From Planctomycetota bacterium (GTDB taxonomy: Bacteria; Planctomycetota; Phycisphaerae; UBA1845; UTPLA1), in the NCBI GenBank assembly GCA_027295245.1, contig JAPULF010000415.1, forward strand, positions 1 through 5,080: 5,080 nucleotides of DNA, written 5' to 3'. Below the pieces are notes generated by a model that was given only the letters and a program-made list of their open reading frames with translations, had not been told where the DNA came from and ran no database searches. Positions 1-5,080 of the stretch are shown here, one piece after another (within the stretch, counting starts at the first letter, position 1; each line of letters opens with the position of its first letter). The position numbers and the translations under genes are program-made.

Positions 1-78
1 TTCCGGATTCTCCGGGGCGATGTATTTCCCACGCGGTGAGTATATCGGGCCATTGGGCGATTGGCGCGACGGCCGGGC

Positions 79-107
79 TTGCTCCGGCTCGGATCGGCAT
101 CTATAAT
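79..107 (+). promoter_or_regulatory. Putative sigma-70-type promoter of the response regulator gene
   Basis: A perfect TATAAT (102-107) lies 17 bp downstream of TTGCTC (79-84), which keeps the three most conserved -35 bases. Transcription would begin near 113-115, leaving a leader of about 75 nt before the start codon at 189. Good spacing and a perfect -10 make it credible; the -35 box matches only 3 of 6 positions. No other gene start lies between it and the response regulator. Confidence 0.6.
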
Positions 108-188
108 AGGGCATACCGATTTCACGCCTGCGGTTCGTTGGGATACGCCGTCCCACCCTAGGCCGCGCGAGCTAAACGAGAGGTTCCA

Positions 189-602
189 ATGCCCGCACAG
201 TTTGAAGGTCGATCGATTCTCGTGGTCGATGATGATCCGGATATTGCCACGGCGGTCAGCACCGCGTTCTCGAGCAACGGCGCCAACGTCCAGACCGCAC
301 GGGACGGCAATAAGGCCGTCGCCCTCGCCAAATCAATCGATCCGGACTTGATCGTTCTCGACATGATGCTTCCAAGGCGAAGCGGCTTCCTGATCTTGGA
401 ATCGATCAAGCCCGGTCGCGAGACCGGATCGAGACCCTTCGTTATCATGATCACTGCGAATGAGGGAAAGCGGCACCAGTTGTACGCCAAGCACCTCGGC
501 GTCGACAAATACCTCACGAAGCCGTTCAGCATGGATCGGCTCCTCGAAACCGCCTCCAAACTCCTCGAGGTCAAGTACACGGACCCGGAACAGCCATCGT
601 AA
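189..602 (+). CDS. Single-domain response regulator (CheY-like receiver protein)
   Basis: A 137-residue protein that is essentially one receiver domain and has no output domain. Seen in the sequence: the acidic cluster DDD at residues 14-16 after strand 1 (ILVV), the phospho-acceptor Asp58 in LIVLDMMLP, the switch Thr89 in IMITA, and the conserved Lys111 in LTKPF. Together these are the full catalytic set for phosphotransfer and Mg binding, so the protein should be active. The ATG at 189 is chosen because GAGAGG (178-183) sits 5 nt upstream and the domain starts about 8 residues later. In the family, such proteins are phosphorylated by a histidine kinase in the cytoplasm and act by binding a partner protein. 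No kinase is adjacent; the nearest is the orphan kinase downstream of pnp. The target is unknown. The short C-terminal tail after helix 5 (about residues 128-137) has no recognisable function. Confidence 0.93.
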   Translation: MPAQFEGRSILVVDDDPDIATAVSTAFSSNGANVQTARDGNKAVALAKSIDPDLIVLDMMLPRRSGFLILESIKPGRETGSRPFVIMITANEGKRHQLYAKHLGVDKYLTKPFSMDRLLETASKLLEVKYTDPEQPS

Positions 603-695
603 GACCGCCGTTCATAGGGCGTTTCTTGTTCGCTCGCCGCACGGCTGCGTCGGATGTCGGTTCTAACTCTTTTTCAAATAATGGGTTATGTCGGC

Positions 696-724
696 TTGCG
701 TGATCCCCGGTCCTGGTTTACACT
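696..724 (+). promoter_or_regulatory. Putative promoter of rpsO
   Basis: TTGCGT (696-701) and TACACT (719-724) are separated by 17 bp. The -10 box matches 4 of 6 consensus positions, including the key first TA and last T. Transcription would start near 731, giving an rpsO leader of about 84 nt, long enough for an autoregulatory RNA structure. The overlapping TTTACA (717-722) would be a better -35 box, but nothing resembling a -10 box sits 16-18 bp after it. Confidence 0.45.
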
Positions 725-779
725 CTGGAATTCGGGCGATGCGTGCCTGATTACCCCGTGCGTGTCTCAACGATGCGTG
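697..779 (+). repeat. Four direct copies of TGCGTG upstream of rpsO
   Basis: TGCGTG occurs at 697-702, 740-745, 759-764 and 774-779. The second and fourth copies belong to a longer identical 9-mer, CGATGCGTG (737-745 and 771-779). The first copy overlaps the putative -35 box; the other three fall in the predicted transcribed leader. This could be an operator array, part of an S15-binding RNA leader, or chance. No function can be assigned. Confidence 0.5.
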
Positions 780-814
780 TGTTCAGCGATTTTTCCCAGG
801 GAGCCCCGGAATAA

Positions 815-1084
815 ATGCCGCTTCCAACCGAGCAAAAACAAAGTGTCTTGACCCAGTATCGTCGTCACGACAACGATACCGGGTCGGCCGAAATTCAAGT
901 GGCCTTGCTGACCAGCCGGATCGCTCAATTGACGATTCACTTCAAGGATCACCGGAAGGATCACGCCTCGCGTCGAGGTTTGTTAAAGATGGTCGGTGCC
1001 AGATCGAGTCTGTTGAAATATCTCCACAGGACCGATCGAAAGAGATATCAGGACGTCATTGCTAGCCTGGGTCTTCGAAAATAG
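815..1084 (+). CDS. rpsO: 30S ribosomal protein S15
   Basis: An 89-residue protein, exactly the usual bacterial S15 length, similar throughout to E. coli S15. It binds the central domain of 16S rRNA at the helix 20/22 three-way junction and is a primary binder that nucleates assembly of the 30S platform. Diagnostic residues are seen: NDTGS at 20-24, QVALLT at 28-33, His42, KDH at 48-50, SRRGLL at 52-57, YL at 69-70 and the C-terminal LGLRK. His42, Asp49 and Ser52 correspond to the RNA-contacting residues of the family. AGGGAG (798-803) lies 11 nt before the ATG, a slightly long but usable spacing. pnp follows after 210 bp, the conserved rpsO-pnp order found in many bacteria. Regulation by S15 binding its own leader is known in several phyla with unrelated RNA folds; whether it occurs here is not shown. 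Confidence 0.98.
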   Translation: MPLPTEQKQSVLTQYRRHDNDTGSAEIQVALLTSRIAQLTIHFKDHRKDHASRRGLLKMVGARSSLLKYLHRTDRKRYQDVIASLGLRK

Positions 1085-1089
1085 CCGGC

Positions 1090-1106
1090 TGCGGGTCAAG
1101 CCCGCA
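1090..1106 (+). terminator. Hairpin directly after the rpsO stop codon; no U-tract
   Basis: TGCGGG (1090-1095) and CCCGCA (1101-1106) form a perfect 6-bp GC-rich stem with the loop TCAAG, beginning 6 nt after the rpsO TAG. No run of T follows, so it is not a canonical intrinsic terminator. It may protect the rpsO 3' end, act as an attenuator, or be an RNA-processing site between rpsO and pnp. In E. coli a terminator-like hairpin with partial read-through lies at the same place. Confidence 0.4.
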
Positions 1107-1174
1107 CATCGCTCACTCCACATACGTGCAAATATGCGCAGCGAGTCGTCGCGGCACGGTCATGCGGCGCGAAT

Positions 1175-1260
1175 GGCGGCGGACGGTGTCCGTCCTCGCC
1201 TGAATGGATAATGTTGGCAGCCGAGTTGACTCGGCATGAACTGTTGCCGGTAGGCAATGG
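1175..1260 (+). promoter_or_regulatory. Structured leader of pnp with three consecutive hairpins
   Basis: Three inverted repeats follow each other. Hairpin A: GGACGG (1181-1186) with CCGTCC (1190-1195), loop TGT, extended by GGCG (1175-1178) with CGCC (1197-1200). Hairpin B: GCCGAG (1220-1225) with CTCGGC (1230-1235), loop TTGA. Hairpin C: TTGCC (1244-1248) with GGCAA (1253-1257), loop GGTA, extended by two G-U pairs and a C-G pair to 1241-1260. An outer stem for B (GGCA 1216-1219 with TGCC 1245-1248) would compete with C, so two alternative folds are possible. In enterobacteria the pnp leader is cleaved by RNase III and PNPase then represses its own translation. A similar role here is inferred from position and structure only. 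Confidence 0.5.
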
Positions 1261-1294
1261 TAAATTGACGGCCTTGGAAGGTAGACGGTGAAAT

Positions 1295-3448
1295 ATGACG
1301 ATGGTCTGTACGGAACCAACTAAAGAGTTGCATGTGGTCAGTGTGGAAACGGAGATCGGAAACGAGACACTCAAGATCGAAACCGGAAAGCTGGCGAAGC
1401 TCGCCGCGGGATCGGCCCTCGTGACCTACGGCGACACCGTCGTGCTCGTCACGGTCGTCAATGACAAACCGCGCGAGGGAATCGACTTCTTTCCGTTGAC
1501 CTGCGACTACCGGGAAAAAATGTACGCCGCCGGAAAATTCCCCGGCGGGTTCATCAAACGCGAAAACCGGCCCAGCCAGAAGGAAATACTCACGATGCGC
1601 CTGACCGATCGACCGATCAGGCCCCTGTTCCCGGCCGGCTTCAAGAATGAAATACAGATCCAGTGCATGGTGCTTTCCGCCGACCTGGAGCACGATCCCG
1701 ACATCTTGGCGATGTGCGGGGCCTCCGCGGCCCTGACCGTCAGCAACGTGCCGTTCGAGGGTCCAACCGCCACCGTCCGGATCGCGCGGATCGACAATAA
1801 GCTCGTCGTCAATCCAACCATGTCGCAAAGAGCCGAGGCCGACCTGGAGTTGATCATCGCCGGTCATGCCGACGGCGTTAACATGATCGAGGGGGCGGCC
1901 GGCGAGATCTCCGAAGACGTAGTCGCCGAAGCGATCGAATTGGGCTTCAAGGAGATCAAACGCGTCGTCGCCATGATCAAGGAACTGGGCGAAAAGGTGG
2001 GCCCCGACAAGTCGTGGGACCGGCCCGAGACCGACCCGGAACTCCCCGCCAAGGTCCGGGCGCTGTGCGAACAGCACGATCTCCGGGAGGCCCGGAGAAG
2101 CACCAAGAAGGAAGAGCGAAAGGCGAACGTCAAGGCGGTCTCCAAGAAAATCCTGGAAGAGCTGATTCCGGAAGATGCCCCCAAGGATCTGCCGTATACC
2201 AAGGGCGATGTGCTCTCCATCATTCACGAGATCGAGGAGGAGTTGTTCATCGACTCGGTCCTCGATGACGACCGCCGCACCGACGGCCGCGCGGTCGACG
2301 AGATTCGAGACATCGGCTGTGAGGTCGGCGTCCTGCCGAGAACACACGGTTCGGCCCTGTTTCATCGGGGCGAAACACAGGCCCTCGTGGTCGTCACCCT
2401 CGGAACCGTACGAGACCAGCAACGCGTCGACGAATTGCTCGAGGAGTACAGCAAGAAGTTCATGCTGCACTACAACTTCCCCCCATTCTGCACGGGCGAG
2501 GCCAAGCGGATCGGCCCCACCAGCCGTCGCGAGATCGGCCACGGAAATCTCGCCGAAACCGCCCTCCAGGCGGTGCTCCCCGATACCGCGACATTCCCGT
2601 ACACCATCCGCGTCGTCTCCGACATTCTCGAGTCGAACGGATCCAGTTCGATGGCATCGGTGTGCGGCGGGACCCTGAGCCTGATGGATGCCGGCGTGAA
2701 GATTAAGCACCCCGTCGCCGGAATCAGCATCGGACTCGTTCAAAAGGGCGAACGATACGAACTGCTGTCCGACATCCTCGGCGAAGAGGATCACTTCGGC
2801 GGAATGGACTTCAAGGTCGCCGGATCGCAGGTCGGCATCACCGCGATACAACTCGACCTCAAGTATCGGTCGATCACGCAAGAACAAATCGTCGAGACCC
2901 TCGCTCGGGCCAAGGAGGCCCGTATGCACATCCTCAAGAAGATGCTCTCGTGCATCGAGAAGCCGCGGGCCGAAATCAGCAGCCTCGCTCCGCGACTGCT
3001 CACCCTGAAGATCGACCCCGAGAAAATCGGCAAGGTCATCGGCCCGGGCGGCAAGGGAATCAAGGCGATCCAGGCCGCCACCGGCGCCAACATCGACATC
3101 GAAGACGACGGCACCGTCTATATTTCATGTCTCGATGCGGAAAAGGCCCAAGAGGCATACGAAACCATCGAGAGCATCACCCAGGGCGTGCAGATCGGCA
3201 GGATCTACGAAGGCCGGGTCGCATCGGTGAAGGACTTCGGGGCCTTCGTCGAGGTCGTGCCCGGACAGGACGGACTGTGCCACATCAGCGAGCTCTCCGA
3301 TGGATACGTCCAGAAAGTCGGCGACGTTTGCAACGTCGGTGACATGCTCCGCGTCAAGGTGATTTCCATCGACGACCAGGGCCGGATCAAGCTCTCTCGG
3401 AAGCAGGTCATCCTGGAAGAAAAAGACAGCGGCCCCGACGCCACCTGA
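1295..3448 (+). CDS. pnp: Polynucleotide phosphorylase (polyribonucleotide nucleotidyltransferase)
   Basis: A 717-residue PNPase, close to the 711 of E. coli. It degrades RNA 3'-5' with phosphate to release nucleoside diphosphates, and can run in reverse to add tails; it works as a cytoplasmic trimer. Domains in order: first RNase PH core (about 14-145, with FIKRENRP at 86-93 and LTDRPIRPLFP at 103-113), its C-terminal part (about 146-235), an all-helical linker (about 242-320), second RNase PH core (about 330-555), KH (about 568-628, IGPGGKGI at 582-589) and S1 (about 633-703). Active-site motifs are present: RTHGS at 349-353, TSRR at 409-412, phosphate-binding SSS at 450-452, and Asp499, Asp505 and Lys507, which align with E. 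coli Asp486, Asp492 and Lys494. Gly503 replaces the usual Asp in the GDMDFK motif. The start is less certain: GGAAGG (1276-1281) is 13 nt from the ATG at 1295, and an in-frame ATG at 1301 is also possible. The gene follows rpsO and probably shares its transcript. Confidence 0.98.
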   Translation: MTMVCTEPTKELHVVSVETEIGNETLKIETGKLAKLAAGSALVTYGDTVVLVTVVNDKPREGIDFFPLTCDYREKMYAAGKFPGGFIKRENRPSQKEILTMRLTDRPIRPLFPAGFKNEIQIQCMVLSADLEHDPDILAMCGASAALTVSNVPFEGPTATVRIARIDNKLVVNPTMSQRAEADLELIIAGHADGVNMIEGAAGEISEDVVAEAIELGFKEIKRVVAMIKELGEKVGPDKSWDRPETDPELPAKVRALCEQHDLREARRSTKKEERKANVKAVSKKILEELIPEDAPKDLPYTKGDVLSIIHEIEEELFIDSVLDDDRRTDGRAVDEIRDIGCEVGVLPRTHGSALFHRGETQALVVVTLGTVRDQQRVDELLEEYSKKFMLHYNFPPFCTGEAKRIGPTSRREIGHGNLAETALQAVLPDTATFPYTIRVVSDILESNGSSSMASVCGGTLSLMDAGVKIKHPVAGISIGLVQKGERYELLSDILGEEDHFGGMDFKVAGSQVGITAIQLDLKYRSITQEQIVETLARAKEARMHILKKMLSCIEKPRAEISSLAPRLLTLKIDPEKIGKVIGPGGKGIKAIQAATGANIDIEDDGTVYISCLDAEKAQEAYETIESITQGVQIGRIYEGRVASVKDFGAFVEVVPGQDGLCHISELSDGYVQKVGDVCNVGDMLRVKVISIDDQGRIKLSRKQVILEEKDSGPDAT

Positions 3449-3455
3449 GAACGAT

Positions 3456-3523
3456 CTCGGATGGCACTGTGGCGCCGGTGGAATGATCCGAGCAAGCAGT
3501 GCGACACCGGTTGATGACCGGTG
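3456..3523 (+). repeat. Two inverted repeats after pnp (possible 3'-end hairpins)
   Basis: CTCGGAT (3456-3462) can pair with ATCCGAG (3486-3492) around a 23-nt loop, starting 8 nt after the pnp stop. A second repeat, CACCGGT (3505-3511) with ACCGGTG (3517-3523), forms a 7-bp stem with the loop TGATG. CCGGTG at 3475-3480 could also pair with CACCGG at 3505-3510, so alternative folds exist. No T-run follows either stem. They may stabilise or end the pnp transcript by a Rho-dependent or processing route; this is inferred. Confidence 0.4.
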
Positions 3524-3539
3524 GAGACGTCCGTAGACT
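3511..3539 (+). promoter_or_regulatory. Weak candidate promoter of the histidine kinase gene
   Basis: TTGATG (3511-3516) and TAGACT (3534-3539) are 17 bp apart, each matching 4 of 6 consensus bases. The -35 box overlaps the loop of the CACCGGT hairpin. If used, transcription would start near 3546, about 100 nt before the preferred start codon. Matches of this quality arise by chance fairly often. Confidence 0.3.
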
Positions 3540-3587
3540 TGAATGCATAGGCGGAGAATCGGGGTAGTTCGCGTGGTTTGACCGGGT

Positions 3588-3612
3588 CCCCCACCCCTTC
3601 CAGGCGTGGGGG
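3588..3612 (+). repeat. Strong GC-rich hairpin upstream of the kinase
   Basis: CCCCCAC (3588-3594) pairs perfectly with GTGGGGG (3606-3612) around an 11-nt loop. The GTG inside the right arm is the most upstream in-frame start codon of the kinase, but it would be buried in the stem and has no Shine-Dalgarno sequence. The hairpin could be a leader element or a terminator-like barrier for read-through from pnp; there is no T-tract. Confidence 0.4.
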
Positions 3613-3644
3613 GCGGATTGTCCAACGAGTCGATCGTCACGATC

Positions 3645-4484
3645 ATGTCAACGTCACAACCACCGGCGCCGCCCAAGCTGCCGGAGTCGGCGTACGAACC
3701 GATTCCGTCGCTCGCCGAACAGCTCGTCGAAATCGCCGCGATCGCGGGCGGGCTGGCGCACGAGATTCGCAATCCCCTTTCAACGCTCAAGGTGAATCTG
3801 CAACTGCTGGACGAGGACTGGCAACAGGTCGAGTCCCCCGACCGGCGCCGACCGGCCGACCCCCGCGACGTGGCCCGCCGAAGCCGCCAAAGACTCGCGG
3901 TCCTGCTCGCCGAGTCGAAGCGGCTCGAGCGAATCCTCGAGGACTTTCTTCGATACGTCGGAAAGGGCGAGATCGAATGTTCCCCGCAGGACATCAACCT
4001 CGTCATCCGCGAGCTGGGCGATTTCTTCCATCCCCAGGCGGACGAATCCAACCTTCGCTTTCACGTTCGACTCGCCGATCGGCCCGTCGTTTGCAACATC
4101 GATCGGGGCCTGATCAAGGCCGCCGTTCTCAACTTGCTGATCAACGCCCAGCAGGCCATGCCCGACGGCGGCGAGTTGATAGCCCGCGTGGGCGTGGAGC
4201 GCGACACCCTGGTCCGAATCGACATCATCGACACCGGCCCCGGCATCCCCGACGAATTGAAGGAGCGCGTCTTCGATGCGTACTACTCGACGAAGAAGGC
4301 CGGCTCCGGACTCGGCCTTGCCCAGACCCGCCAGATGATTCGCCAGCACGGCGGCCGGATACACCTCACCTCCGAGCCGGGTCGCGGATCCTGCTTCACG
4401 ATCCTGTTGCCGAGGCTCCCCGAGTCATCGGAAGACCGCGCCGACGTCCCGCCCCCGGTTGACTCGAGCGCCCCCACGAGGTAG
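3645..4484 (+). CDS. Soluble sensor histidine kinase (NtrB-like core, no receiver or transmembrane segment)
   Basis: From the ATG at 3645 the protein has 279 residues. It starts with a Pro-rich stretch, then a HisKA dimerisation helix with the H-box GLAHEIRNPLSTL (phospho-acceptor His39), and a HATPase_c domain: N-box LLINAQQAMPDGG (Asn167), G1 box DTGPGIP (195-201), F-box VFDAYYSTK (209-217) and G2 box GSGLGLA (220-226). All ATP-binding motifs are intact, so it should be an active kinase that phosphorylates a response regulator. No transmembrane helix or signal peptide is seen, so it is cytoplasmic, and there is no PAS or GAF domain, so the input is unclear. A charged Arg/Pro-rich stretch (about 60-82) lengthens the hairpin between the two HisKA helices. 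The start is uncertain: neither this ATG nor the upstream GTG at 3606 has a clear Shine-Dalgarno. The GTG lies in a hairpin, and the 13 residues it would add look non-conserved. No partner regulator is adjacent. Confidence 0.9.
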   Translation: MSTSQPPAPPKLPESAYEPIPSLAEQLVEIAAIAGGLAHEIRNPLSTLKVNLQLLDEDWQQVESPDRRRPADPRDVARRSRQRLAVLLAESKRLERILEDFLRYVGKGEIECSPQDINLVIRELGDFFHPQADESNLRFHVRLADRPVVCNIDRGLIKAAVLNLLINAQQAMPDGGELIARVGVERDTLVRIDIIDTGPGIPDELKERVFDAYYSTKKAGSGLGLAQTRQMIRQHGGRIHLTSEPGRGSCFTILLPRLPESSEDRADVPPPVDSSAPTR

Positions 4485-4495
4485 CGTTCGCCCCT

Positions 4496-4501
4496 TATAA
4501 T
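4496..4501 (+). promoter_or_regulatory. Perfect -10 box just upstream of the tRNA gene
   Basis: TATAAT at 4496-4501 lies 9 bp before the first base of the tRNA, in the 26-bp gap after the kinase stop codon. Transcription would start near 4508, leaving a 5' leader of only a few nucleotides for RNase P to remove. No -35 box is found at 16-18 bp; TTGACT (4459-4464), inside the kinase gene, is 31 bp away and too far. Confidence 0.5.
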
Positions 4502-4510
4502 CCACCTTGC

Positions 4511-4596
<86 letters not shown>

Positions 4597-4618
4597 GTCA
4601 ACTCTTCGACGAATCCGA

Positions 4619-5080
4619 AACCCGAGCACAATCGACAAACGACGCGGACTCGTTACCGCAATCGACGCGCTCGGAAAGGGCGACGTGCTACTCGTGGCCA
4701 AGCGTGACCGTCTCGCCCGCGACACCCTCATGGCGTGCTGGCTGGAGACGGAGATCAGCAAGCGGGGCGCTCGAATCGTCAGCGCCTCCGGCGATGGCTC
4801 GGACGACGACAGCCCAACGAGTGTGCTGATGCGCCGGATCATCGACGCGTTCGCTGAGTACGAGCGACTGATGATTCGGGCACGGACAAAAGCGGCGATG
4901 CAGGTCAAGCGCCAGCGCGGCGAGCGGCTGGGGCGGTTCATCGCCTACGGATATCGGCTCGGCGACGGCAAGAAGCTGGAGCCTGTACGGCACGAACAGG
5001 AGGCAATCGCCCTGATGCTCGAATTGCGGTCGTCGGGCATGGCGCTGGCCAAGATCGGTGAAGACCTGGAGGACCGGGGC
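4619..5080 (+). pseudogene. Serine site-specific recombinase, N-terminus missing, continuing beyond the window
   Basis: The frame starting at 4619 (codons at 4622, 4625 and so on) is open to the right edge and encodes the C-terminal part of a resolvase/invertase catalytic domain. Recognisable pieces are STIDKRRGL (4625-4651), GDVLLVAKRDRLARD (4679-4723, the conserved substrate-binding region), a Gly/Asp-rich loop (about 4790-4812), RRIIDAFAEYERLMIRART (4832-4888, the long E helix) and the start of a DNA-binding domain, YGYRL (4946-4960), with a G-x-A-L-x-x-I motif near 5036-5056. Missing are the first 45 or so residues, including the Y-x-R-V-S motif with the nucleophilic serine. In this frame a TGA lies at 4544-4546 inside the tRNA gene, and there is no plausible start until GTG 4685 or ATG 4730. 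Upstream is the intact tRNA, so the missing part is not present in another frame. It cannot be catalytically active as it stands. The likely origin is an integrated element rearranged at the tRNA; an assembly junction is an alternative. Confidence 0.8.

Noticed and set aside
3..15. Small hairpin CCGGA-TTC-TCCGG at the left edge, perhaps the end of an upstream terminator
   Set aside because: Only 5 bp, no T-tract, and the upstream gene is outside the window.
61..351. Plus-strand frame overlapping the promoter and response regulator
   Set aside because: The start is TTG with no ribosome binding site, and most of it overlaps the response regulator in another frame.
603..680. Possible intrinsic terminator after the response regulator (five Ts at 670-674)
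   Set aside because: The only stem nearby (CGCA/TGCG) has 4 bp and is too far from the T-run.
1207..1212. GATAAT as a pnp-specific -10 box
   Set aside because: No -35 element at 16-18 bp and no TGn extension; too weak to call.
1160..2929. Very long open frame on the minus strand (589 codons) opposite pnp
   Set aside because: It is antisense to well-conserved PNPase codons. Such frames arise from the GC-rich third positions of the real gene, and the protein resembles no family I recognise.
3125..4051. Minus-strand open frame of 308 codons across the pnp end and the kinase
   Set aside because: It crosses two real genes on the opposite strand and has a low-complexity Ser/Arg-rich product, typical of a shadow frame.
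3578..4462. Plus-strand open frame of 294 codons overlapping the kinase
   Set aside because: The product is Arg/Pro-rich with no domain, and the overlapping frame has an unmistakable histidine kinase.

Overview
The window comes from a GC-rich bacterial chromosome. The rpsO-pnp pair, the residue patterns of the two proteins and the soluble kinase of the 'LAHEIRNPLSTL' type look most like Planctomycetota. This assignment is from memory of the families and is not proven by the sequence.

Layout, all genes on the + strand: a stand-alone CheY-like receiver protein (189-602); an intergenic stretch with a probable promoter and a repeat-rich leader; rpsO, encoding ribosomal protein S15 (815-1084); a 210-bp gap with a series of hairpins; pnp, encoding polynucleotide phosphorylase (1295-3448); a gap of about 200 bp with several inverted repeats; a soluble sensor histidine kinase without a receiver domain (most likely 3645-4484); a tRNA-Leu(GAG) gene (4511-4596); and, about 25-30 bp after the tRNA, a serine recombinase coding region that lacks its N-terminus and runs off the right edge (about 4619-5080).

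Functionally, rpsO-pnp is a conserved housekeeping unit linking 30S assembly and RNA decay. The leader hairpins before pnp are where post-transcriptional control of this gene is known to act in enterobacteria. The single-domain response regulator and the orphan kinase flank this unit and could be partners, but nothing in the sequence proves it. The right end is an accessory junction: a tRNA gene, the classic integration site of mobile elements, abuts the remains of a serine site-specific recombinase.

Most of the window is ordinary core genome and I do not see a clear new system. The points worth a second look are the tRNA-recombinase junction, the hairpin series ahead of pnp, the repeated TGCGTG hexamer upstream of rpsO, and an Asp-to-Gly change next to the PNPase metal site.
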